The notes beneath the pieces are model-generated. The model was not told where the DNA came from. It made no database searches and saw only the letters and a list, made by a program, of their open reading frames with translations. Positions 14,099-26,099 of a stretch of DNA of 64,000 nt are shown here, in pieces (positions within the stretch are counted from its first letter, which is position 1; every line of letters starts with the position of its first letter). The position numbers were made by a program, and so were the translations under genes. The stretch comes from Ulota crispa (lineage: Eukaryota; Streptophyta; Bryopsida; Orthotrichales; Orthotrichaceae): positions 14,138,501 through 14,202,500 of the forward strand of contig OY987244.1 of assembly GCA_963920765.1 (NCBI GenBank). Direction: 5' to 3'.

Positions 14099-15698
14099 TG
14101 TGACACGTCCACGCCCACGAACTCGCACGCGCAATTCAAACAGGAGAAGCGAATTGCAACGAAGCGGGGAGGACGAGGTTCATCTGGTGAGCTCCGGCTG
14201 AGCTGCTGCTGCTACCAATTTGCAGCTCCGGAGAAGGAAAAATGGCTGAGAGTATGGTGAGGGGAAGTGCTTGCTTGGCGACCGGGAATGGGAGGTTGCT
14301 TTATCGTTAACCCCTGTAGGGTACCGGCGGTGCTGGAAACAGAGCGGGCTCAAATGACTGGGTGATCCGGTCGAACAATCTTACGTAGCCTCGTTGGTGT
14401 TGTTGTGATGGCCTTGTGGTGGCCTTATCCGAGTTGCAGCGTGCAGCCTGTGGATGCGGTCCAAATCCACAATCCAACGGTTGGGTGGCTGTGCTGCTTG
14501 GCTCAGTTTACTGCACATACGTCGATGTGGGGCCAGGGTGGAAAACACACTGTTTTTTCATCCAAAGTGAGATCTTAAATATTTATCATCGATAGATTGA
14601 ATTTGAGAAGTTTGAATTCATATTTGGATTCAGAGACCCTGCTTTGATCTGGGACCGCGGAGGAGGATACAATTGAACAACAAAAAGATGAGGTGCAAAT
14701 TATTACAATTACCCTTGTTTGCCTGGGCCCCACATCGACGTATGTGCAGGAAACTGAGCCGTGCTGCGATGCTGCTTTGCCTTCGGTGGGTCCCGATCTT
14801 CACTTCGGACATGCGCTATTCTTAACTTTTTGTGCACGATCACATGTTTGTTTGCGGATCGTTAAACCCTAAACCCTAAAACCCTGGATGCAGCGCTAAT
14901 AAGGGCGTCCTTTCAACGAATTCGGTATAAGTTAGTGCACAAGTAATCCCGCAGTTTATATGCGTTTCAGAAGATTCCAAAAATCTTGCACAGTCGGTGA
15001 CAATCATTTTCATGCCATAAACTTTAGTGGATTGTTTTGCTCTTGAAGTCAGCTAAACCCTAATCCTAATTGCGCACAGGTATGCAGCGTAGGACACTTT
15101 GGAGTGCGTAGTTTGTTCTACAATTTGACGGAGTTGCGGGCAATCTTTTGAGAGCTCCATCGGGGTTCAGTGCCAGGCTCGCACATCAAGTCTAGGGTTT
15201 CATGGTAGAAATTAACCTTCGCTTACACCTCAAAGTCCACCATTACTTCTTCATGTTGTGTACTTTTGCTCTCGATCTCGGAAGAGTTACATTTTCAGAG
15301 AGAGAGATCCGACAAATTGCACAAAAAGCTTAGTTCAAGAGCATATCTGGCAACTCGAAATTGATGCTAAAACCCTAAATTCCACAGACCGTCAGAGATG
15401 ATCGTGGATATTGTGCTGATGACAAACAGACCAAGATTACTGTTAGGGTTCGAGGTGCATTCGACACTACCTTAGCTTAACCCAACATTCAAGACATTCA
15501 CTCATGAATATTTCTTGTATCTTTTTCGCAGAGTGAAGAAGAGGCTGGACCTCAGCATGAAATTGCCAGTTCAGGGAAGTTTTAGTGTGTTTTACGACCC
15601 CGGTTTCCGAGTGTGCTAGATTTTGCGGTTCTGGCTGGCGTCTCTCCCTCGTTGCCATCGTCTGAGCGATCGATCAAGCGAGCGACTGAGTTCGAACC
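14099..15698. promoter_or_regulatory. Divergent intergenic region between GC1 (-) and CDK5RAP3 (+)
   Basis: The 1.6-kb region holds the 5' flanks of both genes. Telo-box motifs (AAACCCTAA type) are clustered: a double copy at about 14863-14884, and single ones near 15053, 15193 (reverse), 15366 and 15443 (reverse). Such boxes are frequent in plant promoters and 5' leaders of growth-related genes. A large inverted repeat (14500-14760) lies on the GC1 side. No clear TATA box was chosen. Confidence 0.5.
14500..14760. repeat. Inverted repeat with 35-bp GC-rich arms and MITE-like core
   Basis: Arms 14500-14534 and 14726-14760 are inverted copies with one mismatch (outer end GGCTCAGTTT, inner end CGATGTGGGGCC). 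The core at about 14573-14720 resembles the interior of the Mutator-like MITE at 7098-7463 (catatttggattcagagacc and gaggatacaattgaacaac). It is a repeat-derived hairpin about 400 bp upstream of the GC1 start codon. Confidence 0.8.
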
Positions 15699-18600
15699 AT
15701 GGATGCGGGGGGTTTAAGCGATCCTCTTGCGGTGCTGCCGATCGACATAACCTACTCCAAGCTTGCAGGTTGAATCTGCTTCGCCGTGCATGACGTGATT
15801 TTGCTGCGTGGTTTTGGAAAATGCTTTGATTGAAACGGTGCAAAGGTGTGAAACATGTAAAAAACATTGCATTGCATATATTGTGTGTAAGAAGAATTTG
15901 TACATTTCTATCAACACATTTTTGTACATCTTTGGCATGTATAGTATTTGAAAATCATACATTTACAACATCTTTTTAATTCAAAATTGCCTATTTTCCT
16001 TGTAGATATGACACATAAAACAACTATTCCCTTCCATCTCTTGCCAAATGCAAGATAAAATATTTGTTGTTTTTAGAAATGCCGTTCTTTCTTCTACTAG
16101 AAGGCCTTTAGAACATCTCTAATCCAATCCTTTTTACTCCGATCCCTTGAAACTCTAAGCAAAATCTCTTTGCTAGAATCGAAGTTTCATATTATCTTCA
16201 ATGAAAACTGTGGGTGGCAGATTGGCTGGTGGACCGGAAGAAGATCCCGGCGGAGTGGAGGAAGAAGGTCGCGTCGTTGCGAGCGCGAATTGCCGCGGCG
16301 TTTGCATCGCTGCCGCTCTCACTTGATCCATGGCTGCAGACCTGCACTGCCGAGAGTGAGCGCCTTCGCTTTCCCATTCCTTTGTTTTTTCTCTCTCTTG
16401 CATTGGCCAGTGCCGGAGAATCTAGGGTTTGTGTTTGCAGTGCAGATTCTGAAACGAACGAGGCTCCCTCATAGACTGATGAAAAACTAGGGTTTTGAAG
16501 AGGGTGATGAAAAACTGAGGTTTGGGAGAGAGTGATGGAAAACTAGGGTTTGGAAGAGACTGATGAAGAACTAGGGTTTGGAAGAGACTGATGAAAAACT
16601 AGGATTTTGAAGAGACTGACGAAAAACTAGGGTTTTGGAGAGACTGTTCAAGGATTTTTCACCTCTTTCTTCTCGTGTTTTACACCATCTCGTTCTGGAA
16701 TTCATGGATCTTGTCAAAAGTTAAGTGGACAAAAACATCCAAAGTGTTTATTAGTGAATATTTTCATTGCTTCACTAGAGGGCATCAGTCATTGAAGTTT
16801 CAAACCTTTTTTTTGTGTATTCCCTCTGTCCCTCTAAAACGCTCCAAATCAGACACATTTCTTGTACCACTAGAAAGCTCCTTTTTGCTGATTTCAAACG
16901 TTGAGAAAGTGTGCTCCCTTCTGCTAATTTCAAACATTGAGAAAGCGTTTGCCATGTTCAATGATCTCATGGAGTCAAGTTAAGCAATTAGAGAGCATTC
17001 CTCTCCTAGCAAGCTTGGCCTTGCCCATATGAGGTACCATTGTTGTTACTAATCTTTAAATCATCAATAATGAGAAGCTGGCAACATGCACAAGTATGGT
17101 ACTTTTTGCATGGAATTTGGGTGCCCAAACGGCGACTTCAGAGCTGGAGATTTTGCATACATTTGGTAGATGGTATATTGATTCTAGAATGCATGCGTCA
17201 GTAGCACAAAGACTAAAAACACAGTTAATCCTTTGCAAGGAAGCTTTTTGGACATTTTTAGAGGGACAGAAGGAGTAGTTTTTCTTGGTTTTGAATGAAT
17301 CTAAGATTAGCTACATACATTTTGACTCAGAAAGAAAAACTATTCACCCTATTGAACAAACCCTATGGATATGTGAGTAGAAAATAAGAGAAAGAGTTCA
17401 CGGTGGGTTAATATGGAAGGAATGTGATGCTTTGTGTTAAACTTTGGAAGTTTTTGTTGATGAGCTCAGACACTGGTTACTTAGAAGCGAGGCGCATCAG
17501 GGATTTGTTGGTGGAATCCAATCCTGATTCTCGAACCTTTTTTGGTCGTCTTTCTGGAGCAGCGGTAAGCCTGCTTTTACTTGTTGTATCCTTAATAATT
17601 TACCTCTCCGAAGTTTTACTTGTTTTTGCTGGAGTTTATGTAACTTTGGTTAAGTTGTTTTTTTAAATGGTCTTTCATAAATTTTTATGATTTCATGTAT
17701 GTGGCCAACAACTGTGTACAGGGTGCGTGGGATAATATTGTACGAGCTTACGAGAAGGAGCTCCTGCATCTCGGAGAAGCTGCACAGATTATGGTGCAAT
17801 ACACAGATTATGAAATGTATGTTTCCTTCGATTATATCATGAAGATCTCTATTATACCTCTGCCTTTCATTTCCTGTTGTAAGACGTGGCCAAAAGTGGC
17901 CCGCTTTCATATCTATAGGCGTTGAAATAAATCATTCAGTTGAAATAAATCCTTTAGAAAGCATCAATAATTATTGCAAATTGTATCAACACGATAGGAA
18001 GACGAAATCATATCTTATATTTTGGAACATTTTGGAACATTTTGGAACGAAAGAAATCAACGGTTTGAAAGTTACTATAAGCACTTCTTCCAAAGTGGAA
18101 TTTCTATATCTAGTTTGGGCACTTGCTTTGCTACGATTGATTGTCTGATTTGTTTTGTAGTTCTCCTTTTCAATGTAAATAACGTTGTAATCTATTGACA
18201 AGTAGTGTACAGTAAGGTACCAACGTCGATTCAATCCCCCTCGCTCCTATACAAACACCTCGTTTCTAAGTACGCATAACCAAGCCAAATTATACACTCC
18301 AAAAATCATTTTAACGGGCTTTATGAGCTCTTTAAAGCATAAACTGAGTTTAGGGTGAGTTGACTATATGGTTTCTACTTATTTTGTTGATTTGAATTTA
18401 CAACAGTTACCCATTAGTTACTGTATAATCATGTACTGTATAATCAACTCACTTGTAGATTCATCTTATGACAACACATGTACACCGACTTTGAAAAGAG
18501 TTCACCAAGCTTGTCAAAATGGCCATATCAAACTTCGTCTTTTTGTTTTTTTTAGGTTTTTTTAGTTTTTTTTGCATAGTTGTGCTTGTTGGAAGATGAA

Positions 18601-21228
18601 ATGTTGTATGGGAATGGGGGATCAAATCTTTTGGGTACCCTACTGTACATACCTGACTACGTTGTTACGAATGTGCAATTTTCTGCTATAAAGTCCGAGT
18701 CAGAAGAAAGAGATAGCTAAAGTGCAGCAGCAGCTGACGGACATGGAGAAAAAGGAGTCAGAGTATAAAAGAAACGCAGCAGCCGCAGCAACTAGATATG
18801 AGCAAGCTTGTCAAGAGCTGGGTATCAAGGTCAGGAGCCCTAAACCCAGTTTACAGGGTCTTTTTACAACGGGTGCTCGCTTCTCTTAGTTCAAAGCTGT
18901 CTTGGTGTGTCCTCCCTCTCATGCTCTTTTGTTTTTACAGGGCAACGACGTCAAAGCAGAGTTGAAAACTCTCGGCAAGTCTCTTCCGGCTGTTTTTATG
19001 GAGGTTGTGGAGGCTATCTGTACTGACAAAGTTGGAGAATCCATGGAGTTGTATCAAGCTTTGATAACCTATGCACATCCTGCACCCCAGGTAAAACCTT
19101 ATGAACATTAGTACCTTTTTTCTTAGTACCTTTGAGATTTTAAAACTCTTGAACTCTGCTGTATGCTGTATAATACCCAATGCCTAATGCCTTGTTTGTT
19201 GAGCCTGTTTTCAGGATGAGCAGAGCCTTACCTTACCGACACTGCAAGACCTTCGTGACCACCCACCCAGCCTTGCGAAATCCGGCATGTTTGAAGAAGG
19301 GGAAAATGTTGTAGATGACAAGGACAAGGTTTTGGAAACTGAGGTTCAAAGTGAGGGTGCCTCAATTGACTGGGGTCAGGAGGGTGGTGAGACAATAGGT
19401 TGGGGTGACGGTGGAGGAGAAAGTGCCAGTACTGGGGGTATTGATTGGGGTATAGATACAGTGGTAGATGATTCTTCTACAGTAGATGCAAATACGTTGG
19501 AATCGGAGATTGTTTGGGACGTGGAGCAAGACTCGGGGGGTCTGGAAAATGGTGGAGAAATCAATTGGGACATAGACTTGGATGAAAGCGGTGCAGATGG
19601 AGCAGGTCACTCTACCCACACCTCGTTGCCTGAAGTGCACAGCAATGAACAAGAAACGGGCGTGGGGCGCTTTTTAGAAACCGACTATAGAAATCTGTTG
19701 CTCAATGACTTGTTTGAGGTACGATCCCAGCCTGCTTGCGCCACTCCCAACCCTAAATTCCTGAAGGTTTTGGACAAATCTCAGATGTGTAACAGAAGTT
19801 TGATGTTTGAACAAAAAATGAATTGTAGATCTTTGTTATATCTATTTAGAAGCATTGAACTTTGAAAATCCTCTCAGAATATATAAAATGTCTATTTTTG
19901 GTATTCGACTTTTGGTACGATAGGAGTGGAGGTTTTACGTAATATAGATGCAAAGCTAACTTGATTTTGGTTCTATGATATCATGTGCAATGAAAGTTAT
20001 GTCCATATAAACTTCTAAACGGATGGAAACAAAAAGTATAACCCTTTGAGGTGCAAGCTTCCTCGTACCAGATGCTGCTTGTTACTCAAACCTCTACGAG
20101 GATGTCAAATCTTAAAAGTTTCCAATGTTCAGCATTTTTGTAGCATCCACAAGTTTAAAAGGTCGATGATCAATCTACTACGCTATTCACCATGGCCACC
20201 TCTCAACTCTCAAAATCTGTATGAAAATTATACTGTAATCAAGGTTAGATTCTTTCTGCTTGATTCGTGGATCATCTAAAACTCTTGAATGTGCGCATTG
20301 TAGCTAAAAGCGTTTGTGAAGCAAAGGGTGGAGGAGCTGGAGAGGCAAGACTCGGCAGCACTGCAGAACCAAGTGCAAGCCATGGCTCCTGCAGCGTGCT
20401 TCCAGCATGGGTCAGATGCACTGCTGGACATGGCTTCTGACATCACTGCTGCAATCGATCTGCTCACTGCCCAGAGAACAAGGGATCTGTGCTTGCTTGT
20501 TACTTCTTCCAGGTATGCACAACATCACCAAAACCCCGACCCCTCAGCTTTTCTTTATTGATCTCTCGTATGTTTTTTCAGGAGTATGTTTCTCATGAAA
20601 GCCCGGCTCTTGCAGGTTTTTAGATAGATTATCCTTGTCATTGGTATCAAAGAAGGAGAGTGAGACGAAACTCCTTGCCAGTTTGAGAGACTTGAGCCAG
20701 AAACGTACGGAGCTCAGGAATTCCTTGACGCTTTTGTGGCCAAAGCAGGTACGTTCATTAACCCTTAAAGGATGTTACCTATCAAAGTGTTGTCTGTATT
20801 TGTATGTGGACCATTTAGTACTTGAAGTGATTTTATGACAAATGTCAAAAATTCCCCCAAAATCCTAGTTAACCACCAGTATGTCTATGACTTGGCTTGA
20901 AATTTACAACTCCAATGGGATTCATGTGCTACTCGAATGCCCCATCCGTATACAACATGGGAGCCTGTATACAAAATAACAACATCCTTTGGGGGTTAAA
21001 CGCAAACTGTAGCATCATTCCTTTTCCATGTTTTTTTAGGTCTAATCGAAGTTGTTGGAAAACCCTAATTTTTAATGAAAACTCTTGTTTGGGGAATGTG
21101 AGCAGGAGGCTGCTATAAAGAGAACATGGGAACTGAAGGAGCATGTTCAAGGTTGCATCTCCACTCTCTACGAAGGGCGTCCTGTGAATATCATTGGGAC
21201 AATTAACACCGTTCTAGGATTGGCTTAG
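15699..21228 (+). CDS. CDK5RAP3: CDK5RAP3 / C53, UFMylation-linked ER-phagy receptor
   Basis: Ten exons (15699-15768, 16221-16355, 17470-17564, 17722-17816, 18694-18829, 18941-19090, 19215-19718, 20304-20512, 20616-20748, 21106-21228) close to 549 residues, the usual plant length. The N-terminus reads LPIDITYSKLADWLVDRKKI, then TGYLEARRI, FFGRLSGAA, GEAAQIMVQ and a coiled-coil-like KVQQQLTDMEKKE. A disordered acidic middle (about 250-380) follows with five tryptophan motifs, and the helical C-terminus has LDTEYRN-like LETDYRNLLLNDLFE, LLTAQRTRDL, LWPKQ and YEGRPVNIIGTIN. In the family the protein works with UFL1 and DDRGK1 at the ER, binds UFM1 and ATG8, and mediates autophagy of stalled-ribosome ER. 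The start ATG precedes DAGGLSDPLAVLPID. The exon 3 acceptor (17470) was chosen by frame and homology. Confidence 0.95.
16470..16650. repeat. Minisatellite of about 31 bp in CDK5RAP3 intron 2
   Basis: Five to six tandem units of the type gactgatgaaaaactagggt followed by tttggaagag. Units differ by point changes (gactgacgaa, gactgatgaagaa). Each unit carries a telomere-like tagggttt. Confidence 0.85.
16820..17275. mobile_element. Stowaway-like MITE, copy 1 (CDK5RAP3 intron 2)
   Basis: The 456-bp element is flanked by TA (16818-16819 and 17276-17277). Termini are inverted: TTCCCTCTGTCCCTCTAAAA at left and the complement of CTCCTTCTGTCCCTCTAAAA at right. TA duplication with a CTCCCTCYGTCCC-type terminus matches the Stowaway (Tc1/mariner-derived) pattern. 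The related copy is at 27896-28322. Confidence 0.9.
18021..18049. repeat. 11-bp triplicate
   Basis: Three head-to-tail copies of ttttggaacat (the last ending in acg) in a CDK5RAP3 intron. Confidence 0.8.
19365..19571 (+). other. Cluster of five W-centred ATG8/UFM1-interacting-like motifs in C53
   Basis: In the disordered acidic region, IDWG (about residues 278-281), IGWG (288-291), IDWG (303-306), IVWDV (326-330) and INWDI (343-347) occur within 70 residues. IDWG-type shuffled AIMs are known in C53 from plants and animals and mediate binding to ATG8/UFM1; IVWDV and INWDI resemble the W-x-x-hydrophobic canonical form only loosely. Confidence 0.8.
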
Positions 21229-22259
21229 AAGTGTGCCTTGCAGAGTGCGTACTTGATGGCTCTCTGCAAATTCACTCGGTGTGAAGCTTTCTGCTCAAGA
21301 GCTCATATTTTTGCAAGGTACTCTAACAAGCTCGACACGTTCCTATACAAACTGACTTACTTAGGATTTAGGATTAGGTTTAGGGTTTAAGGTGTTAAGT
21401 CTCCAGCTAAGTTAGTGCGTGCTCGATGTTGCTACTCATAGCAGAATTCGTGAAGCTGAGAACTGTTGCAGAGTTTTTACTCTACATCCGAAATTTAAGG
21501 AGATGGTGAGAACTTTGTTGCTGTTGTTGCCATTTTGCACAAGAATGAATTCAGTACAGTAGTGCCTGGTTAACATGAAGGCATCCGGACAGAACTTCTT
21601 TTCATCTTACGGAAGCATTCACCGTAGCAGAACTCACCAGAAAGCCATGCTTCTAGATTTCCTCCCTGCATGTGGGGCGGTAAAGACAAATTTCTCTTAT
21701 GTAGACACGTTTTGTACATAAAGCAGCCCCTGGACATTAATGCAAGAGGTGTTTTTATCTTATGGAAACATTTTTTCATACCCAAGCAAAGAACACATGT
21801 TCCTGGCCTGACTGGGACAGGGACAGTCATGTTAGGCAAGCATTTTTGTTACGTAGGTTAATCTTATGGAGGCACCACTGTAAGGGGGACATAACGTGTA
21901 CTTATAGAAAAGAGGAGGGTTAATTGACTCCCTTTCTAAAGATAATGTCGTTTATATTTGCACTTCAGCGTTTTTTTCGTGTTCATTAGGTGATGCTTCT
22001 TGCTCTGCCAACCTTTGGGATTTGTGACGTTTTAAGCTCAGAAAATGCCGTCTTCTTCTGTGCACTGCATAACATTAGATTGGACGACAACCATTTTCCC
22101 AGTTGAACGTTTGTTGTTAACATAGCTTTTTCTGGTGAAAGCGGTGTTTATTTGATAGCATTGGAGGGGTTTCTCTCTCTCTTTTTAATTCTGTGTAGGA
22201 GCTCTTTCTCAAGTTACAAAGTGGCTGTTTGTATGTGTGTACTTTCTATTCTTTCATCT
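21229..22259. other. 3' flank of CDK5RAP3, no gene recognised
   Basis: Probable 3' UTR and spacer. A telomere-like gattaggtttagggtttaag is at about 21373. Short open frames have no family resemblance. Confidence 0.45.
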
Positions 22260-22268
22260 TTTATAATA

Positions 22269-23004
22269 GGGAATTGATATATGTACCACCCTTTCGACTA
22301 TTCTTCCACACCCACTATATATGGCCAAAATTCACAATATTAAAGTAGGTGTGGACCATGGGAAATATCACTAATTTGAAAATACAACTTGACATAAAAG
22401 TTGCAATTAAATTTTTTTTAAACTTTGGACTTTGCTCATAATAGGGGGCTTGAAACATGACTTGACCTGAAACACGTGAGTCACCTAGCCAATCACATTC
22501 GTGAGTTCACTAGTGAAAGTTGACGTGACTCACGCCTGGAGTTTACTCTTAAAGTGATTCACATGAGGAGTGAACTCCAGAAACTCACCTTTGTGGTTTT
22601 CCGCAGCTCCTCCACTTGCGTCCTCAAACCTCAAAACTTCTTTTGTAGAAATTTCCGCAAACTCACGAGTGTCTCAAACATTGCCCGTGCGAGGGAAAGA
22701 AAGCAACTCACCAATGAGCGGAGAGTTGAGAAGCTCAAAGGCCAAATTTTATGTTTGAAGCCCCCTAATATCAATTAAATTTTTTAAATTATGTTTTCTT
22801 TAATTTAGATTTTTTTAAATTGATACTATGAGCAAAATCAAGGACTAAACAACAAAATTAAAGTAGCAACTTCTATGTCAAGCTTTATTTCAAATTAGTG
22901 ATGTTTTGCGTGTGGTTCACACCTACTTTACTATTGTAAATATTGGTCATATATAGTAGGTGTGGTAAAATAGTCAAAAAGGGGTGGTACATATATCAAT
23001 TCCA
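22269..23004. mobile_element. Mutator-like element with long TIRs and 9-bp target duplication
   Basis: The 736-bp element has a perfect 9-bp direct repeat TTTATAATA at 22260-22268 and 23005-23013. Left terminus GGGAATTGATATATGTACCA pairs with the inverse at right (ggtacatatatcaattcc). Inverted similarity continues for well over 100 bp (tcactaatttgaaaatacaa against the inverse of tttcaaattagtgatgt). No transposase frame is present, so it is non-autonomous. Confidence 0.9.
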
Positions 23005-23128
23005 TTTATAATATAAGTGTAAAATTGAGTACAATAATCTTACAATTGGCCTTTTGAGCCATTTAGCTTATTTTGTAAAATGTGGAGTATAATTGGTATA
23101 TTTTGGTAAGCAAAATTATCATTGCATC

Positions 23129-24139
23129 CTTATGCAATCCCAATCAAGCATACCAAAAATCAATTTTGAAAAAGCAAAATTTCACTTGTTTATTTTTTGA
23201 TTAGCTTCTAGCAAAATAAGCATATCATCATGCTTTAACCTTTAACCCTTAAAGGACCATAGGGCATAGTATATACATTGCTGCATAATTAGTATTTGCT
23301 ACTAGTAAGAAGGGATTAATTTGAGATTTCAAGTAGCTCTCTGCTTTTATTTATTCTCCTACTTCTTTGTTGATCTCAAATGCAAAAATGGTGGGAATCT
23401 ATTCCAAATACAAGAAAAATACCTCATATTCTACTAGTTGCAGTGGCACACTGTGTCCTTTAGCGGTTAAATGTTGGGTTGGTCAATGTGACTAGCCCGG
23501 CTACAATGATTTACAGTATTATCTAATGTTGTCATTGGTGTAGCAAGTGCTTAGGAAGCTGCAAAAGTCAATAATAAATGTTGATCCCATGAAATTTGCA
23601 ACAAGGGCAATTTGGGACCTAACACTGTGTCTCTGAATTTTCTAACAATTTGGGTTACCTAAAAATATGAGTGCTTCTAATGTGGTAATTTTTTGCCTTC
23701 CATGATAAATCATGTGTTTATGATCACTTTGAAAAAAATCAAATGAAAAACAACATTTTTTTGTCATATAGAATGTTTTTTTGGAGCTTGTAGACAAAAA
23801 ATGTCCTCCTCATCATTTAGGAGTTAAAGGTGTAAACTTAATCATAGTGAACAAATCAAATAGCAAAATCTAATTACCTTACTATAATATCTATTTTACA
23901 AAATTTGGTTATAATCATCCCAATATTAAAATCTTGCATTTTGGAGATGCTTATTAGAAGGAAAGATGTGCATACGGATATTTCTTACACATTCATACTA
24001 TCAAACCTCAAAATCATCACCAATCCTTTTTAATTAACTATCACACAAAATTGCAAATATTATGTAAAATTATTCACCAAAAATGGAATTTTGATATTTA
24101 CGAATTAAAATTTGGTACGCTTGATTGGGATTGCATAAG
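23129..24139. mobile_element. 1-kb element with 29-bp TIRs
   Basis: Arms 23129-23157 (cttatgcaatcccaatcaag...) and 24111-24139 (...cttgattgggattgcataag) are inverted copies with one mismatch. The interior is AT-rich without a transposase and contains the TTAA element at 23246-23466. Target duplication is not resolved, and the superfamily is unassigned. Confidence 0.65.
23246..23466. mobile_element. TTAA-flanked MITE (221 bp)
   Basis: TTAA at 23242-23245 and 23467-23470. Left terminus CCCTTAAAGGACCA; right terminus tgtcctttagcgg, roughly its inverse. It belongs to the CCCCTAAAGG group and is nested in the element at 23129-24139. Confidence 0.65.
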
Positions 24140-24145
24140 AATTAA

Positions 24146-24225
24146 CCCTTGAATGTCATAAAAGCCCTTTGCGGCCGTATGTATGACCGTATGTATAGAT
24201 GTATTTGAGCTACTCTGAGGGTTTA
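24146..24225. mobile_element. Truncated TTAA-type MITE
   Basis: TTAA (24142-24145) is followed by CCCTTGAATGTCATAAAAGC and ggccgtatgtatg, matching the left part of the 224-bp element at 54443-54666 (cccttgaacaccgggaagg, ggccgtatgtatt). The right end is not recognisable. Confidence 0.5.
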
Positions 24226-24987
24226 AAAAAAAATTATGCATCCACCATCATACAACCCTTCAATATGTATGGTTTTAACACTTAATTTCTAATTAATTCA
24301 AACTTTTGAATATTGGTTGCAACCGTATTTGGTACCATAGTTGCAGAGCCCAAGGGCCCTTCAAGATTAAACACCAACAATACAAAACAATACAGTGTCA
24401 ATTACATTCTATACTATGCAAAAAAAATTGAATGATATAATAGGATGTTCCAATCTTTTTGTCCCCCTAGTGTATAATTGTTTGTATGTTCATTTTCTCA
24501 TCATCTTATTATTTCCACTAAACAAGAGGTAAATATGTTTGACATATAGAAACATATATACGGCAACACACTTAATAAACTTGAAATGAATACATTCACA
24601 AAAGTGTCCCACTGGAATTAAGTTCTCACAAGGGAATTTAATAATCATTAGTAAACAACTCATACGGTTTAAAGTTACCATAATAGCTTGACCAATATAT
24701 TGTGCTTCACTATAATTTTCAAACCTATTTAACATAATCAATGCATAATAGACATCTCATAAATTATACGTGTATCTTATTGTTTGTTTTTTCAAGAATC
24801 AGGCAATTTCATAAATGCTATATATCATATAATTAAAAATTCTTGAAAATCATATTTGAATAGTAAAGTCTGTAATGTAATTGGCAAAAAGAACTTCCAA
24901 CCTAGATCAAAGAATTGATCAGCAATTCTTAATCTAGGTAATGTCCTTTGTGCATTAATAAAAGTAAACAAAATGAAGAAGATTTAA

Positions 24988-25534
24988 CCCCTACAAGGCA
25001 ACGGGAAAAGTTTGTTAGTTATCAGAAAAAACTCTCTGCAAGATGGAGAAATTTTTATTTTCATCTAATTATTTTTTTGAATGATCATGAAGACATGGTT
25101 TATCACGGAAGGCAATAAACATCCTCAGCATATGTACACTTTTTTTTAGGTAATCCATATTGTGAGAACATTTAAAGATACTGTGTTAGGTATCACGTTA
25201 GGTATCATGTTGTTTTGCAATTTTTTGAGGTTAGCATCAAGGTCCGGGAAGAACTGACTTGCTAGTTCAAAGCTAGCTGGTTGAAATGAGGAAAAACCAT
25301 TTGCAATTTATAAACACACTAAAATTGGTTTAAAATCTGAATTTTTTTTACAAAAATAACTTAAGGAGTTCCTTGATTAACCAATTCAATACAACAAATG
25401 AAAGAAATCAACTAAAAAATCACAAATATTTTCTGGACCCTGGTCAACATGCACTATTGACTTTTGCAACTTTTGGAAATAGAGATATAATGGCTAATGG
25501 GGGTAGTCATGGTGACTAGCTCAACTTTCAAGGG
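24988..25534. mobile_element. TTAA-type MITE, sub-family with GGTGACCACC end (547 bp)
   Basis: Left TTAA at 24984-24987, then CCCCTACAAGGCAACGGG. The right end gtcatggtgactagctcaac...aaggg is followed by TTAC, a one-base change from TTAA. The interior matches the 25677-26037 copy (gaagacatggtttatcacgg / gaaaggcatggttcattaat; ttgacttttgcaacttt). Confidence 0.65.
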
Positions 25535-25676
25535 TTACCTACACCAAATAGTGCATTTAGATTGCCCTAGACTATATGTTGACCATGCTTGGATTTCACA
25601 TGGTTTACAACTTGAACATTGTTTATTTATTTTTTGATAGCTTTGTAGTGGTTGCAAGGGCCTCAACCCTTAAACG

Positions 25677-26037
25677 CCAAAGCGGACAATTATCATCCAC
25701 TGGGCATTAAAAAAACACTATGTGGGCCAGAAAAGAGGAGTTTTTTGTTTAATTTTTTTTGGAAGTGATTAGAAAGGCATGGTTCATTAATGAAGGCAAA
25801 TAACTACCACGTTAAACACACTCATATTTTTAAGTAGCTCAAATTGTGAGAAAATTCAAAGTCATGTTTTTAGGTCCCAAGCTGCCTTTATTGTAATTTT
25901 CATGAGGGCACCATGCAGTATTGACTTTTGCAACTTTTAAAAATAATATTTTAACAAGAGGGCACCACTGTAGATGTTATTGTTCATTGTGCAACACTGT
26001 AAATGGGTAGGCATGGTGACCACCCAACGTTTAGGGG
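25677..26037. mobile_element. TTAA-type MITE, sub-family with GGTGACCACC end (361 bp)
   Basis: Left flank TCAA (changed TTAA) at 25673-25676, then CCCTTAAACGCCAAAGC. The right end gcatggtgaccacccaacgt then ttagggg is followed by TTAA at 26038-26041. It is close to the nested copy at 32134-32502. Confidence 0.75.
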
Positions 26038-26099
26038 TTAAAAAAAATTGCAGTAATTAGTGATGGAAATCATTTTTATAGTAGTAGAAGAGCAAGATT

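Noticed and set aside
14863-14884. Interstitial telomere
   Set aside because: Only two to three units; better read as telo-boxes in a promoter.
16170-16490. Plus-strand Arg-rich frames around CDK5RAP3 exon 2
   Set aside because: Out of frame with the C53 protein encoded by 16221-16355.
19362-19652. Minus-strand frames opposite C53 exon 7
   Set aside because: Shadow of the coding strand; Pro/Ser-rich translation without support.
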